Source: Alloiococcus sp035301245
Lineage (GTDB): Bacteria > Bacillota > Bacilli > Lactobacillales > Carnobacteriaceae_A
Direction of reading: 5' to 3'
DNA: 24,095 nucleotides
Assembly: GCA_035301245.1 (NCBI GenBank)
Contig: DATGUS010000035.1
Coordinates: 1-24,095, forward strand
Shown here piece by piece: positions 1-8,691 of this stretch (its first letter is position 1; each line of letters opens with the position of its first letter). The position numbers and the translations under genes are program-made. Below the pieces are notes generated by a model, which worked only from the letters and a program-made list of their open reading frames with translations, searched no databases and was not told the origin of the DNA.

Positions 1-2
1 AA

Positions 3-79
3 AATTGCATCGATAGACAAATTAAATCGTTATATGTTGAAATCGGTAAAAAGCATTATCAATACTTAATCGATGCTTA
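3..79 (+). CDS. 3' end of an unidentified CDS (5' truncated by the window)
   Basis: Frame 3 is open from the window edge to a TAG at 77-79 and encodes about 25 residues ending RQIKSLYVEIGKKHYQYLIDA. The pattern IxxLYxEIGKxYY resembles the helical part of small Firmicutes proteins that often carry a zinc ribbon, but this is memory-based and weak. Frame 1 is also open to a stop at 67-69 but gives a less protein-like sequence. A Rho-independent terminator lies about 50 bases downstream, which fits the end of a plus-strand transcription unit. No function can be assigned from this fragment. Confidence 0.4.
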
Positions 80-127
80 GTATATTTCAAGGAAAAATTT
101 TATCAATAAGAAGTAAATAATTTAATT

Positions 128-161
128 AAGTAGATCATCAAATGGTCTACTTTTTATTTTT
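128..161 (+). terminator. Rho-independent terminator
   Basis: AAGTAGATC (128-136) pairs with GGTCTACTT (144-152), with one G-T wobble and a 7-base loop, followed by a T-rich run. It probably ends the transcript of the truncated gene at the window start. Confidence 0.75.
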
Positions 162-452
162 GTAAATTGAACTATTAAGATTTGATTTTTTAAATCAAAT
201 AGTATTGTAATCATTTAACTTATGATTTCTAAGGAACGTTTATAAAAATGTTTTATAGGTATTTATGTTATCTTATCTTATTTATCTTTTGTATATAAAA
301 TTATAGAATTTAATATTTTGTTTTTGTTGTAACATCATATGAAATAAAGTATTTATAATATTTTTAAATCATTATACCTTGATTTTATAACGGTTATTAA
401 TTATTATTATAAGTGTATAGAATTATAAAAAAGAAAGTTGGGAGAGATAACA
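162..452. other. AT-rich intergenic stretch
   Basis: This very AT-rich DNA has no open frame that looks coding on either strand. It holds a 9-bp AT-only-plus-one-GC hairpin, ATTTGATTT (180-188) with AAATCAAAT (192-200), without a T tail, and near its right end the likely promoter and ribosome binding site of the lipoprotein gene. I see no other structure that I can name. Confidence 0.6.
379..407 (+). promoter_or_regulatory. Putative promoter of the PAS lipoprotein gene
   Basis: TTGATT (379-384) and TATTAT (402-407) are separated by 17 bases. The surrounding AT richness makes chance matches easy, so the call is moderate. Transcription would start about 40 bases before the ATG. Confidence 0.4.
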
Positions 453-1301
453 ATGAAAAAGTGGGCAAAATTATTAACAGTACCTTTAACTTTATCTATG
501 TTAGTAGCGTGTGGTAATGAAGAAGCAGGAGATACAGGAGAAGAAACTGCCGAAACAGAAGAAACAACCGAAGTAGCAGAAAACTCTGAAGAAGAAACAG
601 AAGAATCAACTGAAGAGGAAACAGATGCTGATTCAAATGCAACAGAATCAGACGGTGGTTGGACAGGTTCGGATGCAGAATCCAGTTTAACTCCTGAAGA
701 AGCTTATGAAGAGGAAGATTTAGAATCTACTGGAGAAGCTGCTAAAGGATCAACTATCGATGGCGTTGATATGTTAGCAGAAGATTGGGTGGAGCAAGCA
801 GCTGAAGCTACTAATGCTGTTGAAGATGACGTATATGTTAATTTGGATCGAGGAATTTTAACTGTTGATCAGATTGATAACTTTTTAAAAGCAATGCCTT
901 TTGAGTTAACATATGCAGATGATAATAACCAATTTATTTATTACAACCATATGCTTGAGCCAGAAGAAATGTTAGGAGCACGAGATCCAATCCAAGTGGG
1001 TAATCCTTTAGAAGAAGTTCACCCTGAAGGGACACATTGGAATGTTGCGTGGGTTATTAACCAATTAAGAAATAAAGAAACCGACCATGTAAGAATGGCC
1101 GTGCCATCAGGAGATTCTGACCAGTTTGTTGTACACGACTATTATGGTATTTATGATGATGATGGTAATTACATGGGGATTAACGAAATTATTCATGATA
1201 TTATGCCTCAAGTTGAGTTTTATCTAGAACAAACAGGTGCAGAGATCACTTATCCAGAAGGTTACGATCCAGATGCCACTTCAGGTGCTACTGAAGAGTA
1301 A
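453..1301 (+). CDS. Lipoprotein with an extracytoplasmic PAS (DUF438/PAS_10-like) domain
   Basis: The 282-residue protein begins with a lipoprotein signal peptide: KK at 2-3, a hydrophobic stretch, and lipobox LVAC with Cys20 as the lipidated residue. Residues 22-100 are a Glu/Thr/Ser-rich low-complexity acidic linker. Residues about 128-262 look like a PAS fold of the kind found at the C terminus of DUF438/hemerythrin proteins: ILTVDQIDNFLKAMPFELTYADDNN, then FIYYNH, VGNPLEEVHPEGTH, and YYGIYDDDGNYMGINEIIHDI near the end. The family's usual Cys-His-Pro triad is Val-His-Pro here (His190). The ATG at 453 is chosen over the in-frame TTG at 438 because GGGAG (440-444) lies at a good distance. 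The gene is monocistronic and convergent with an HrtBA-like exporter. Ligand and function are unknown; the PAS assignment rests on pattern recognition. Confidence 0.75.
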   Translation: MKKWAKLLTVPLTLSMLVACGNEEAGDTGEETAETEETTEVAENSEEETEESTEEETDADSNATESDGGWTGSDAESSLTPEEAYEEEDLESTGEAAKGSTIDGVDMLAEDWVEQAAEATNAVEDDVYVNLDRGILTVDQIDNFLKAMPFELTYADDNNQFIYYNHMLEPEEMLGARDPIQVGNPLEEVHPEGTHWNVAWVINQLRNKETDHVRMAVPSGDSDQFVVHDYYGIYDDDGNYMGINEIIHDIMPQVEFYLEQTGAEITYPEGYDPDATSGATEE

Positions 1302-1355
1302 ACATTCTCTATAATAAAATTTAAACTAATTAATTTAAAAATATAAATTTATAAC

Positions 1356-1394
1356 AAAGAGTGCTGGGGAATATTCCCTAGCACTCTTTTATTA
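1356..1394. terminator. Bidirectional Rho-independent terminator
   Basis: AAAGAGTGCTGGGGA (1356-1370) pairs over 15 positions with TCCCTAGCACTCTTT (1375-1389), with one wobble. There are T residues after the right arm and A residues before the left arm, so it can serve both the lipoprotein gene (plus) and the convergent ABC transporter operon (minus). Confidence 0.85.
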
Positions 1395-1430
1395 GAGTCA
1401 TAATACGAATAATATCATATGATAGATCTA

Positions 1431-2108
1431 TTATTTATAATTGAAAAGTTTGCCTTCTTTCATTTGATAAACATGATCCATTAAATCTAATAGGCGGGTG
1501 TCATGTGTGACAATTATTGCGTCTTTTTGCCTATGCTTTACCTCTTTACGTATCATTTTAACAATCTGATACCCTCGCTCATAATCAAGATTAGCGGTTG
1601 GTTCATCGCCTAAAATAAGAGTAGGATTATTCATAAAGGCTCTAGCAATAGCTACACGTTGCTTTTCGCCACCAGAAAGTTCCTCCGGATAAGCCTGTTT
1701 TCGATGGAGTATTCCTAGATTGTCAAGTAATGATAAAGCTAATTCTTCTGATTCATGCTTATCTTTATTAGCTAAATCACTGATTACCATCAATTGTTCA
1801 AATACTGTTAAGTATGAAACGAGTTGGCTTCCTTGGAAAATAAATCCAATGTGATCTTGTCTAACTTGTGTTAATTCATTCTGTGAAAGTCCAGTTATTT
1901 GTTGATTATTAATATAAATGTCACCTTCTGTAGGTGTTAATAAAGCACCTGCCATTGATAGAAATGTACTTTTACCAGAGCCACTAGGTCCGATGATAGC
2001 AACCATTTTTCCTCCGTCTAGTTTAAAGTCCATTTGATTGATCACTTTATTTATATTCTCACCGTCTTGATAATGTTTAGAAACACCTTTAAATACTAAA
2101 CTTGTCAT
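1431..2108 (-). CDS. ABC transporter ATP-binding protein, HrtA-like
   Basis: The 225-residue nucleotide-binding subunit belongs to the MacB/LolD/HrtA type. Visible motifs are Walker A GPSGSGKST (40-48), Q-loop Gln92, signature LSGGE (144-148), Walker B LILGDE (164-169), D-loop ANLD (172-175) and the switch His202. The string FLSMAGALLTPTEGDIYI is very like HrtA, the ATPase of the hemin exporter of Gram-positive bacteria. It is coupled to the permease gene upstream: the permease TGA (2110-2108) and this ATG share one base. The GGAGG at 2122-2118 serves this ATG; a TTG one codon earlier is a possible alternative. Heme as substrate is inferred from similarity and could be wrong, because related exporters handle peptides or drugs. 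Confidence 0.9.
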   Translation of the reverse strand: MTSLVFKGVSKHYQDGENINKVINQMDFKLDGGKMVAIIGPSGSGKSTFLSMAGALLTPTEGDIYINNQQITGLSQNELTQVRQDHIGFIFQGSQLVSYLTVFEQLMVISDLANKDKHESEELALSLLDNLGILHRKQAYPEELSGGEKQRVAIARAFMNNPTLILGDEPTANLDYERGYQIVKMIRKEVKHRQKDAIIVTHDTRLLDLMDHVYQMKEGKLFNYK

Positions 2109-3214
2109 CAATTATTTCCTCCAATTGCAATGATGGGATCAATATTGATTACTTGCCATAATGAGGCTATTGATCCGAGTATAGCCACAGTTAAAAAAAT
2201 GACACTACCAGTTAAGATCGATGACCAGCTGAATAAAAATGGAACGATGCTTGGTAAGATAATATTAGTTATATATATAAGGGTTACTGAGATTAAAACA
2301 CTAAGTCCGACAACAATACCTACTTGTGCTAACATCATTTTTAGTAAGTAGGAAGTTGACGCTCCGAGAGCTTTTAACTGTCCGAGTTCTTTTTTCTTTT
2401 GAATAGTAATGATATAGAAGAACATCGCCAAGATTGTTCCGCTAATAATGTACATACTAATAATCAGTAGTAAAAATGATACTCTTTGTGCCAATAATCC
2501 TGGAATGTTAGTCACAATGTCTTCCTTGCTTACTACATCGATATCATATTTATGATAGAAGTAATCAGGAATGAAATTTTTTTCATTTTTCGACACAATG
2601 GCTTGTACAGTAGCAAATCCAACCATTTGTCCCGTAATAGTTGTTTTACTATACTGCGGTTGGTTTAGATAAACGATCGGTGAGTAACTGTATGTCTCAT
2701 CATTAGTAAAAGCCACAATTGTGAAAGGAACATTCATATTAACATCGTAGATAGTATCTCCTAATTGAACACCTTCTGCTTGAAGGTACGAGCTTGCTAT
2801 AACTTCTTGTTCATTTTCTGGAGTACGGCCTATTTCAATCTCTGGCATCATAAAACTATTCGGATCCATTCCAAAGTAAGCAACTTCAAATGTCTCTCTA
2901 CTTGTTTTATCGCTTAAGTTCTGCATATTGGCTAAACGAACACCTAAGATAAATGCAGAATTGTCATCTAGATCTTCTAAAATATCTGTTGCGTGAGCTC
3001 CGCTGAATGAAGATTGTACCATGCTCTCGCTTGAACCCCCACTTAAAATAAACGTCTCGGCAGGTGAGTTCATAATTTTAGACGCACCAAGTCTTCTGAG
3101 ACCAGTTGTTAAGCCAATAGTAAAAAAAACTAAATACATTGTACAGACAAGTACAAGGATAATAATCGTATATTTTCCTTTGTTTTTTTTAACATCTTTC
3201 CAAGCTATGGACAT
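2108..3214 (-). CDS. ABC transporter permease, FtsX/HrtB-like
   Basis: The 368-residue membrane protein has the four-helix topology of the MacB/FtsX family: one helix at about 15-38, a large extracytoplasmic domain (about 40-245), and three helices at about 246-271, 290-318 and 333-355. The cytoplasmic coupling segment KKKELGQLKALGAS (273-286) is the FtsX-family signature, and the C terminus (WQVINIDPIIAIGG) is also typical. One permease paired with one ATPase matches HrtB, which dimerises to export hemin from the membrane. The start ATG has AAAGGAA 6 bases upstream. It is the first gene of the exporter operon and overlaps the ATPase start. Heme export remains an inference; no heme ligand can be assigned from sequence alone. 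Confidence 0.85.
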   Translation of the reverse strand: MSIAWKDVKKNKGKYTIIILVLVCTMYLVFFTIGLTTGLRRLGASKIMNSPAETFILSGGSSESMVQSSFSGAHATDILEDLDDNSAFILGVRLANMQNLSDKTSRETFEVAYFGMDPNSFMMPEIEIGRTPENEQEVIASSYLQAEGVQLGDTIYDVNMNVPFTIVAFTNDETYSYSPIVYLNQPQYSKTTITGQMVGFATVQAIVSKNEKNFIPDYFYHKYDIDVVSKEDIVTNIPGLLAQRVSFLLLIISMYIISGTILAMFFYIITIQKKKELGQLKALGASTSYLLKMMLAQVGIVVGLSVLISVTLIYITNIILPSIVPFLFSWSSILTGSVIFLTVAILGSIASLWQVINIDPIIAIGGNN

Positions 3215-3243
3215 AAAAAATTCCTTTCTAAAACAGTAATAAT

Positions 3244-3265
3244 TATTGTTTATTATATCACAATA
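3244..3265 (-). promoter_or_regulatory. Exporter -10 region overlapped by an inverted repeat (operator candidate)
   Basis: On the minus strand a perfect TATAAT (3257-3252) lies about 38 bases before the permease ATG. It sits inside the inverted repeat TATTGT-N10-ACAATA (3265-3260 and 3249-3244 on that strand). No good -35 is present upstream, which would fit a regulated promoter. The repeat has the size of a dimeric repressor site. Binding is inferred. Confidence 0.45.
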
Positions 3266-3371
3266 GGTGTTGTTTGAGTGAGTGTGTTCTACAAAACTAT
3301 AGCTATTCTTAATATTAAAATTAGCTTATAAAAGAAAATACAAAGATATAAATGTTAATAAACTATTGATT

Positions 3372-3413
3372 ACTAAAAACCTTCTGATTATGTGTTATCA
3401 CATAATCAGAAGG
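3372..3413 (-). terminator. Rho-independent terminator of the FNT operon
   Basis: A perfect 15-bp stem is formed by CCTTCTGATTATGTG (3380-3394) and its complement (3399-3413), with a 4-base loop. On the minus strand it is followed by TTTTT, so it ends the leftward operon after the FNT gene. Confidence 0.9.
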
Positions 3414-3442
3414 CATTTACACTATACTGATACTGATCTGAA

Positions 3443-4246
3443 TTAATCTCTATAAGTTAAATTGTCATTGTTATACCATGCGTATACAAGTCCGATAATG
3501 AGTCCACCACCGATATAGTTTCCAATCCAAGCTAGCAACCAAGTTATTATTACAGTAGATAACGGGAAGTTAAGACCAACATTAGTAAACGAGACAATAC
3601 CTACAATACCAAAGTTAGCGACCACGTGTTCATAGCTTAAGAATACGAATGAGAAGATAGCTGTTACAATTATAAAAATTTTAACAAAGTCTGATTTACC
3701 TAAAATAAATCCTAAAATGGCAATGTTAACAAAAATATTAGCAGTAATACCCTCAAGGAAAACTAAGAATAAATCTTTCGTTAATTTTCCTGTCAGCGTT
3801 GTGATCAGGAATGAATCATTAGTAAAGACTTGGAAAGGTGATGTCGAACCGATTAAGGCACCAGCTAGAATTGATCCAACGATATTACCGATAGTACAAA
3901 ATAGTAAAATTTGTACTACTTTTTTGGGCTTGATTATCTTATGGTAAGCTCCAACTGTTAGGTACATCATGTTTGAAGTCACTAACTCATGATGTAAGTA
4001 TAGGATCCATACTAATCCGAAGGCGAAAATAAATGCAAAGCCAAACTTTCCAAAATTGGGGAATAACTCATTTATGTAATCAGCTGCTATTGCTCCGACG
4101 GCAGTTGCGAAGACTAACATCGCACCGGCGTACATGGCACGGACGAAGTAGTGAAGTTTGCTTTGATCATATAAACTTTCTTTTTTGACTGTTGAAGCGG
4201 CAATGCTTTTAATAAATTCAGATTTTGTTTCTATGTTTTGTTCCAT
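3443..4246 (-). CDS. Formate/nitrite transporter (FNT) family channel
   Basis: The 267-residue integral membrane protein has six predicted helices and family signatures: ELVTSNMMYLTVGA near 87-100, IGNIVGSILAGALIG near 119-133, GITAN near 166-170, and EHVVANFG at 206-213 with the central pore histidine His207. FNT proteins form pentamers that pass formate, nitrite, lactate or hydrosulfide with protons; the substrate cannot be read from sequence. AAAGGAG lies 9 bases before the ATG. It is the last gene of the leftward operon, 54 bases after the HAD gene, and is followed by a strong terminator. In a fermentative Lactobacillales cell, export of formate made by pyruvate formate-lyase is a reasonable inferred role. 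Confidence 0.92.
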   Translation of the reverse strand: MEQNIETKSEFIKSIAASTVKKESLYDQSKLHYFVRAMYAGAMLVFATAVGAIAADYINELFPNFGKFGFAFIFAFGLVWILYLHHELVTSNMMYLTVGAYHKIIKPKKVVQILLFCTIGNIVGSILAGALIGSTSPFQVFTNDSFLITTLTGKLTKDLFLVFLEGITANIFVNIAILGFILGKSDFVKIFIIVTAIFSFVFLSYEHVVANFGIVGIVSFTNVGLNFPLSTVIITWLLAWIGNYIGGGLIIGLVYAWYNNDNLTYRD

Positions 4247-4300
4247 TACGATACTCCTTTAAAAAATAACGTTTTTATACTGTGATAATGGCGTTTAAAA

Positions 4301-5113
4301 TTAAGATAAGACCCACTTGTAAATCGCTTTTGCAACACCATCATTATCATTGGAGTCAGTAATATCATCCGCAATTTCTTTTAGCTCGGGGATGGCGTTT
4401 GCCATGGCTACGCCAATGCCTGCTGTCTCAATGAGGTGGAAGTCGTTACCACCGTCACCAATTCCCATCACTTCTTCAATAGGAATCGAAAGTTTAGCTG
4501 CCAATTCATCAACTGCTGTACCTTTATCTGAACTTATATTAATAAACTCTAAGAATCTTGGATCGCTTCGCATGATTGTAAATTGGTCATGCAAATATTT
4601 GGGCAAACTATTTTCGGCATGACTAACCTTTTCTGGTTGATCAATAAGCATAAATTTATCATAAACTTTATCAGTATCTAAGGAATCAAGCGTGTGTTGC
4701 TTAATGGGCAAATTCATTAATTTAGATTCATATTTAGCCATATCCGTTATTTCTGCGTGTGTTGTATCCATTGCCTCATCATTAATTCCATAAGCGCTTA
4801 CGCCTAGCTTATGAGATAATTCAAAAAGCGATTTTACCTCTTCAAGCGAAAGAGGATGCGTTGTCACACGTTTCATCGTTTTTAAGTCGGTGGTCACGGC
4901 ACCGTGATAGGTAATCAAGTAGGCTTCAGTACCATACAGTCCCAAATCTTTGGTGGCTTGAATGGCCCCATTAGTTGGCCGCCCAGTACATAAAACGACT
5001 TTAATTCCTTTATCAATGGCTTTATTGATAGCTTCTTTATTCATATTAGATATTTCTAAATTAGAATTAAGTAGTGTATTGTCCATATCAATGGCAATTA
5101 ATTTAATATTCAT
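4301..5113 (-). CDS. Cof-type HAD-superfamily phosphatase
   Basis: The 270-residue protein is a HAD hydrolase of subclass IIB. Motif I is IAIDMDNTLL, with nucleophile Asp9 and Asp11; Asn stands where most members have Gly. Motif II is LCTGRP (Thr43), the motif III lysine is in SSDKGTAVDEL (Lys197), and motif IV is GIGDGGNDFHLI (Asp220, Asp224). The alpha/beta cap lies between about 85 and 190. Members dephosphorylate sugar phosphates, FMN or related metabolites; the substrate is not predictable. The ATG at 5113 is preferred over an upstream in-frame ATG at 5188 because AAGGAAGG lies 7 bases before it and the HAD fold starts right there. The ribosome binding site overlaps the stop of the HD gene, so the two are in one operon. 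Confidence 0.9.
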   Translation of the reverse strand: MNIKLIAIDMDNTLLNSNLEISNMNKEAINKAIDKGIKVVLCTGRPTNGAIQATKDLGLYGTEAYLITYHGAVTTDLKTMKRVTTHPLSLEEVKSLFELSHKLGVSAYGINDEAMDTTHAEITDMAKYESKLMNLPIKQHTLDSLDTDKVYDKFMLIDQPEKVSHAENSLPKYLHDQFTIMRSDPRFLEFINISSDKGTAVDELAAKLSIPIEEVMGIGDGGNDFHLIETAGIGVAMANAIPELKEIADDITDSNDNDGVAKAIYKWVLS

Positions 5114-5126
5114 GAAAATACCTTCC

Positions 5127-6461
<1,335 letters not shown>

Positions 6462-6477
6462 TTGCTTGAAGCTCCTT

Positions 6478-7332
6478 CTAATATGCCTCTTTATCAAATA
6501 AGTCTTTTAACATTCGATTATTTCTGTCGACCATTTTGTCATAAGAGGCCTGATATTCCATTAACATCTCCTCTGTGTAATCGCCAGGTGTGATTGAACC
6601 AACTGAAGCAAAGAAATCAATGATATGCTTAATAACTTGGTTAACAGATAGTGAGCCATCAATTTCATCAGAAACAGTTACCATTACATCCGGATTGATA
6701 TCTGGGTAGTGCCATTTAACATCTTCGCCTTGAAGTCCTTTTTCATAAAATTCCTTAATGAGGAGAGAACGATCGTCTTGCACGCCGTCTATCCCGACAT
6801 ATATCATAATCGCTAGTCCACCTTTAATACGACGTTGCGAAATGCCAGCAATCTTACGTCCATTAATGCTTAAATCATAATCACCCGGACAATAGGAATC
6901 GGGAATTTCTTTAGCGATGACTTCAACATTATAAGATTTTAACGATTCAGCAATAATGTAATGCATACGTTCATAAGCATCGTTGATATTAAGGCGCATA
7001 TGATCTTCTTCAGGGAAGATAATCGAGAAGTTTAAAACGCCTGGATCGCTAACGACTGCGAGTCCGCCAGAGTTTCTAACGATCGCATCATAGCCAGCGT
7101 CTTCAAGGACCTTCATTCCTTTTTCTAAATGAGGTAATTTGGTATCAATCATACCTAAGAAAATAACTTTTTCAGTTGGCCAAGCATAGAGAATGGGCTT
7201 GTTAATTTTAGCGGCATGATGAATTAAAGCATCGGTTAATGCAAAATAAGTTAAGTGTGTCGTTTTTTGTGGGAAGTCCTCTGTATGATAATATAAAAAA
7301 TCTTGACTCACCCAATCTTTGTTATTTTCCAT
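6478..7332 (-). CDS. lipL: Lipoyl/octanoyl transferase, LipL (YwfL)-like
   Basis: The 284-residue protein belongs to the BPL/LplA/LipB fold. It shows the acyl-binding glycine motif RNSGGLAVVSDPGVLNFS (86-103), the cysteine motif DSYCPGDYDLSINGRK (Cys148, Lys160) and KIAGISQRR. A cysteine at this place is the catalytic residue of Bacillus LipL, which moves octanoyl groups from GcvH to the E2 subunits of 2-oxoacid dehydrogenases. True lipoate ligases lack it. The length matches LipL. It is the first gene of the leftward operon, with a good promoter 31 bases upstream and AAAGGAATG before the ATG. lipL and ywfO are also near each other in Bacillus subtilis. Without GcvH or lipA in the window I cannot tell amidotransfer from ligase activity with certainty. 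Confidence 0.82.
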   Translation of the reverse strand: MENNKDWVSQDFLYYHTEDFPQKTTHLTYFALTDALIHHAAKINKPILYAWPTEKVIFLGMIDTKLPHLEKGMKVLEDAGYDAIVRNSGGLAVVSDPGVLNFSIIFPEEDHMRLNINDAYERMHYIIAESLKSYNVEVIAKEIPDSYCPGDYDLSINGRKIAGISQRRIKGGLAIMIYVGIDGVQDDRSLLIKEFYEKGLQGEDVKWHYPDINPDVMVTVSDEIDGSLSVNQVIKHIIDFFASVGSITPGDYTEEMLMEYQASYDKMVDRNNRMLKDLFDKEAY

Positions 7333-7362
7333 AAGTCATTCCTTTTCTAAAATACTTTCATA

Positions 7363-7391
7363 ATTATACCAAAAAATTGACATAGTCTAAA
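7363..7391 (-). promoter_or_regulatory. Promoter of the lipL-ywfO-HAD-FNT operon
   Basis: On the minus strand, TTTAGA (7391-7386) and a perfect TATAAT (7368-7363) are 17 bases apart. The -10 lies 30 bases before the lipL ATG. It diverges from the ywiB-like gene's promoter about 75 bases away. Confidence 0.65.
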
Positions 7392-7442
7392 CTAAACATC
7401 GCTTATCTCTACGGTCTATTGTGTACGAACATCCTAAATTTA

Positions 7443-7456
7443 TGGTAAACTATACT
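7443..7456 (+). promoter_or_regulatory. Putative promoter of the ywiB-like gene
   Basis: An extended -10 TGGTAAACT (7443-7451) overlaps an alternative TATACT (7451-7456). No convincing -35 is seen. The ATG is 26 bases further on. Confidence 0.35.
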
Positions 7457-7482
7457 ATGAATGTTTTTATGAGGTGAATGCT

Positions 7483-7914
7483 ATGAAAGGAAAAAATGGT
7501 GTACCTGTTGAGGTAGTCATTAAAACAGAATCAAGACAATTTGATGATATCAATCAACATCTTTTTGAAGATGAAGGTCGCTTTGTTGAAATGAATAATA
7601 GCTATTATATTCGATTTGAAGAAGAATACCAACATACGAAAGTGCCTGTGATGGTCAAGATTACAGATGATAAACGGGTTAACTTAATTCGATATGGTGA
7701 GCACAAGACGAACTTGCTGTTTGACGGGAATGAACCGACGTATACAAAGTTGAACACACCGGCAGGCATTGCCCAGATAACTGTTGATACAAACCATCTA
7801 AATATCGCTATTAAAGATCAACCTTTATCAGGTGAAATATTTATTCAATATGAATTAGAAATGAATCAACAAAAATTAGGCTCCTATCAAATCGAATTGC
7901 GTTTTACGACATGA
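7483..7914 (+). CDS. DUF1934 (YwiB-like) beta-barrel protein
   Basis: The 143-residue protein has no signal peptide or membrane segment. Alternating beta-strand patterns (VPVEVVIKTES, NSYYIRFEEE, VPVMVKITDD, VNLIRYGEH, IFIQYELEM, GSYQIELRF) match the calycin-like DUF1934 family, typified by YwiB of Bacillus subtilis, which also lies just upstream of rpoE in related genomes. The function of the family is unknown. The ATG at 7483 is preferred to a GTG at 7474 because GAGGTG (7471-7476) overlaps the GTG and gives normal spacing to the ATG. It is probably read into rpoE, 47 bases downstream with no terminator between. Confidence 0.82.
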   Translation: MKGKNGVPVEVVIKTESRQFDDINQHLFEDEGRFVEMNNSYYIRFEEEYQHTKVPVMVKITDDKRVNLIRYGEHKTNLLFDGNEPTYTKLNTPAGIAQITVDTNHLNIAIKDQPLSGEIFIQYELEMNQQKLGSYQIELRFTT

Positions 7915-7961
7915 TAGGCTAATATTATTTTGATAAAAAAGAATAGGGAAGGAAGACCACC

Positions 7962-8522
7962 GTGAAATTTAAACAATTTGAAAATACAAACAAAAAAGAA
8001 TTAGCAATGATTAACGTTGCAAAAGCAGTCTTAGAAAATGTTCACAACGTCATGCATTTTAACGACCTACTAGCTGAGGTTTCAGAATATTTAGAAATGT
8101 CAGACGATGATATAGAAAAAGAAATGGGTCAATTCTATACAGATTTAAATATCGATGGACGCTTTATTTCACTAGGTGAAAACCGCTGGGGGCTTCGAGA
8201 GTGGTATCCGGTTGACTCAATTGACGAAGAGTTAACTCAAGAAAATGATATCGAATTAATCACGCCAAAACAAGCAGCTGATGGCTTTGACGATATTGAA
8301 CATGTTGAAGAAGAGTTACTTGATGATGCTGAGAAAGAAATGGACGATGAAGAAGTCGACGATGACGAAGAGAACGTTGAACCTGATGAAATTACTGATG
8401 ACGGTGATGATGAATTAGATGAGTACTCAGATGATATTGATGATATTGATGATGAAACATCAGAATTAGAAGGTCTAGAAATTGTTGAAGAAGATGAAGT
8501 ACTAGAAGACGACGAAGATTAA
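7962..8522 (+). CDS. rpoE: DNA-directed RNA polymerase subunit delta
   Basis: The 186-residue protein is the Firmicutes delta factor. The N-terminal HARE-HTH globular domain (1 to about 85: KKELAMINVAKAVLE, HFNDLLAEVSEYL, FYTDLNIDGRFISLGENRWGLREWYPVD) is followed by a disordered tail from about residue 88 made almost only of Asp and Glu. Delta displaces nucleic acids from RNA polymerase, speeds recycling and sharpens promoter response to the initiating NTP. The GTG start has GGGAAGGAAG 6 bases upstream. The gene precedes pyrG as in Bacillus subtilis. A link to pyrG regulation through NTP sensing is tempting but inferred. Confidence 0.96.
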   Translation: MKFKQFENTNKKELAMINVAKAVLENVHNVMHFNDLLAEVSEYLEMSDDDIEKEMGQFYTDLNIDGRFISLGENRWGLREWYPVDSIDEELTQENDIELITPKQAADGFDDIEHVEEELLDDAEKEMDDEEVDDDEENVEPDEITDDGDDELDEYSDDIDDIDDETSELEGLEIVEEDEVLEDDED

Positions 8523-8540
8523 TAAAATTTGGAAATGGAC

Positions 8541-8569
8541 TTGACGAATTCAAGTTACATCGCTAAACT
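8541..8569 (+). promoter_or_regulatory. pyrG promoter
   Basis: TTGACG (8541-8546) and TAAACT (8564-8569) are separated by exactly 17 bases. The predicted start falls at GGGCTC, 8577-8582, seven bases after the -10, matching the initially transcribed sequence known for pyrG in Bacillus. Confidence 0.85.
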
Positions 8570-8576
8570 ATTATTT

Positions 8577-8655
8577 GGGCTCTTTAAATTATTTAGAGAC
8601 ATTGAAAGTTTTTAATTAACGCTCCCTATTCATATATGAGTAGGGAGTTTTGTTG
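8577..8655 (+). promoter_or_regulatory. pyrG leader: CTP-sensing reiterative-transcription attenuator with intrinsic terminator
   Basis: The transcript would start GGGCTC (8577-8582). The leader ends in a terminator hairpin: CTCCCTATTCA (8622-8632) pairs with TGAGTAGGGAG (8637-8647) around a TATA loop, followed by TTTTGTTGTTTT. The 5' arm contains GCTCCC (8621-8626). In Bacillus subtilis pyrG, low CTP makes polymerase stall before C4 and add extra G residues; the poly-G then pairs with this CU-rich arm as an antiterminator. Every sequence element of that mechanism is present. The mechanism here is inferred by homology. Confidence 0.88.
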
Positions 8656-8691
8656 TTTTATATATCCATTTTAAAATCAGGAGGTACAATT

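Noticed and set aside
180..200. 9-bp AT-rich hairpin as a second terminator
   Set aside because: There is no T run after it and the stem has little GC, so I do not call it a terminator; it is only noted in the intergenic entry.
510..760. Glu/Thr-rich repetitive DNA in the lipoprotein gene as a tandem repeat array
   Set aside because: The codons GAA/GAG/ACA recur irregularly without a fixed period; it is a low-complexity acidic linker, not a repeat array.
8220..8522. GATGAT-rich stretch as a microsatellite or CRISPR-like array
   Set aside because: It encodes the acidic Asp/Glu tail typical of RNA polymerase delta and has no fixed repeat-spacer structure.
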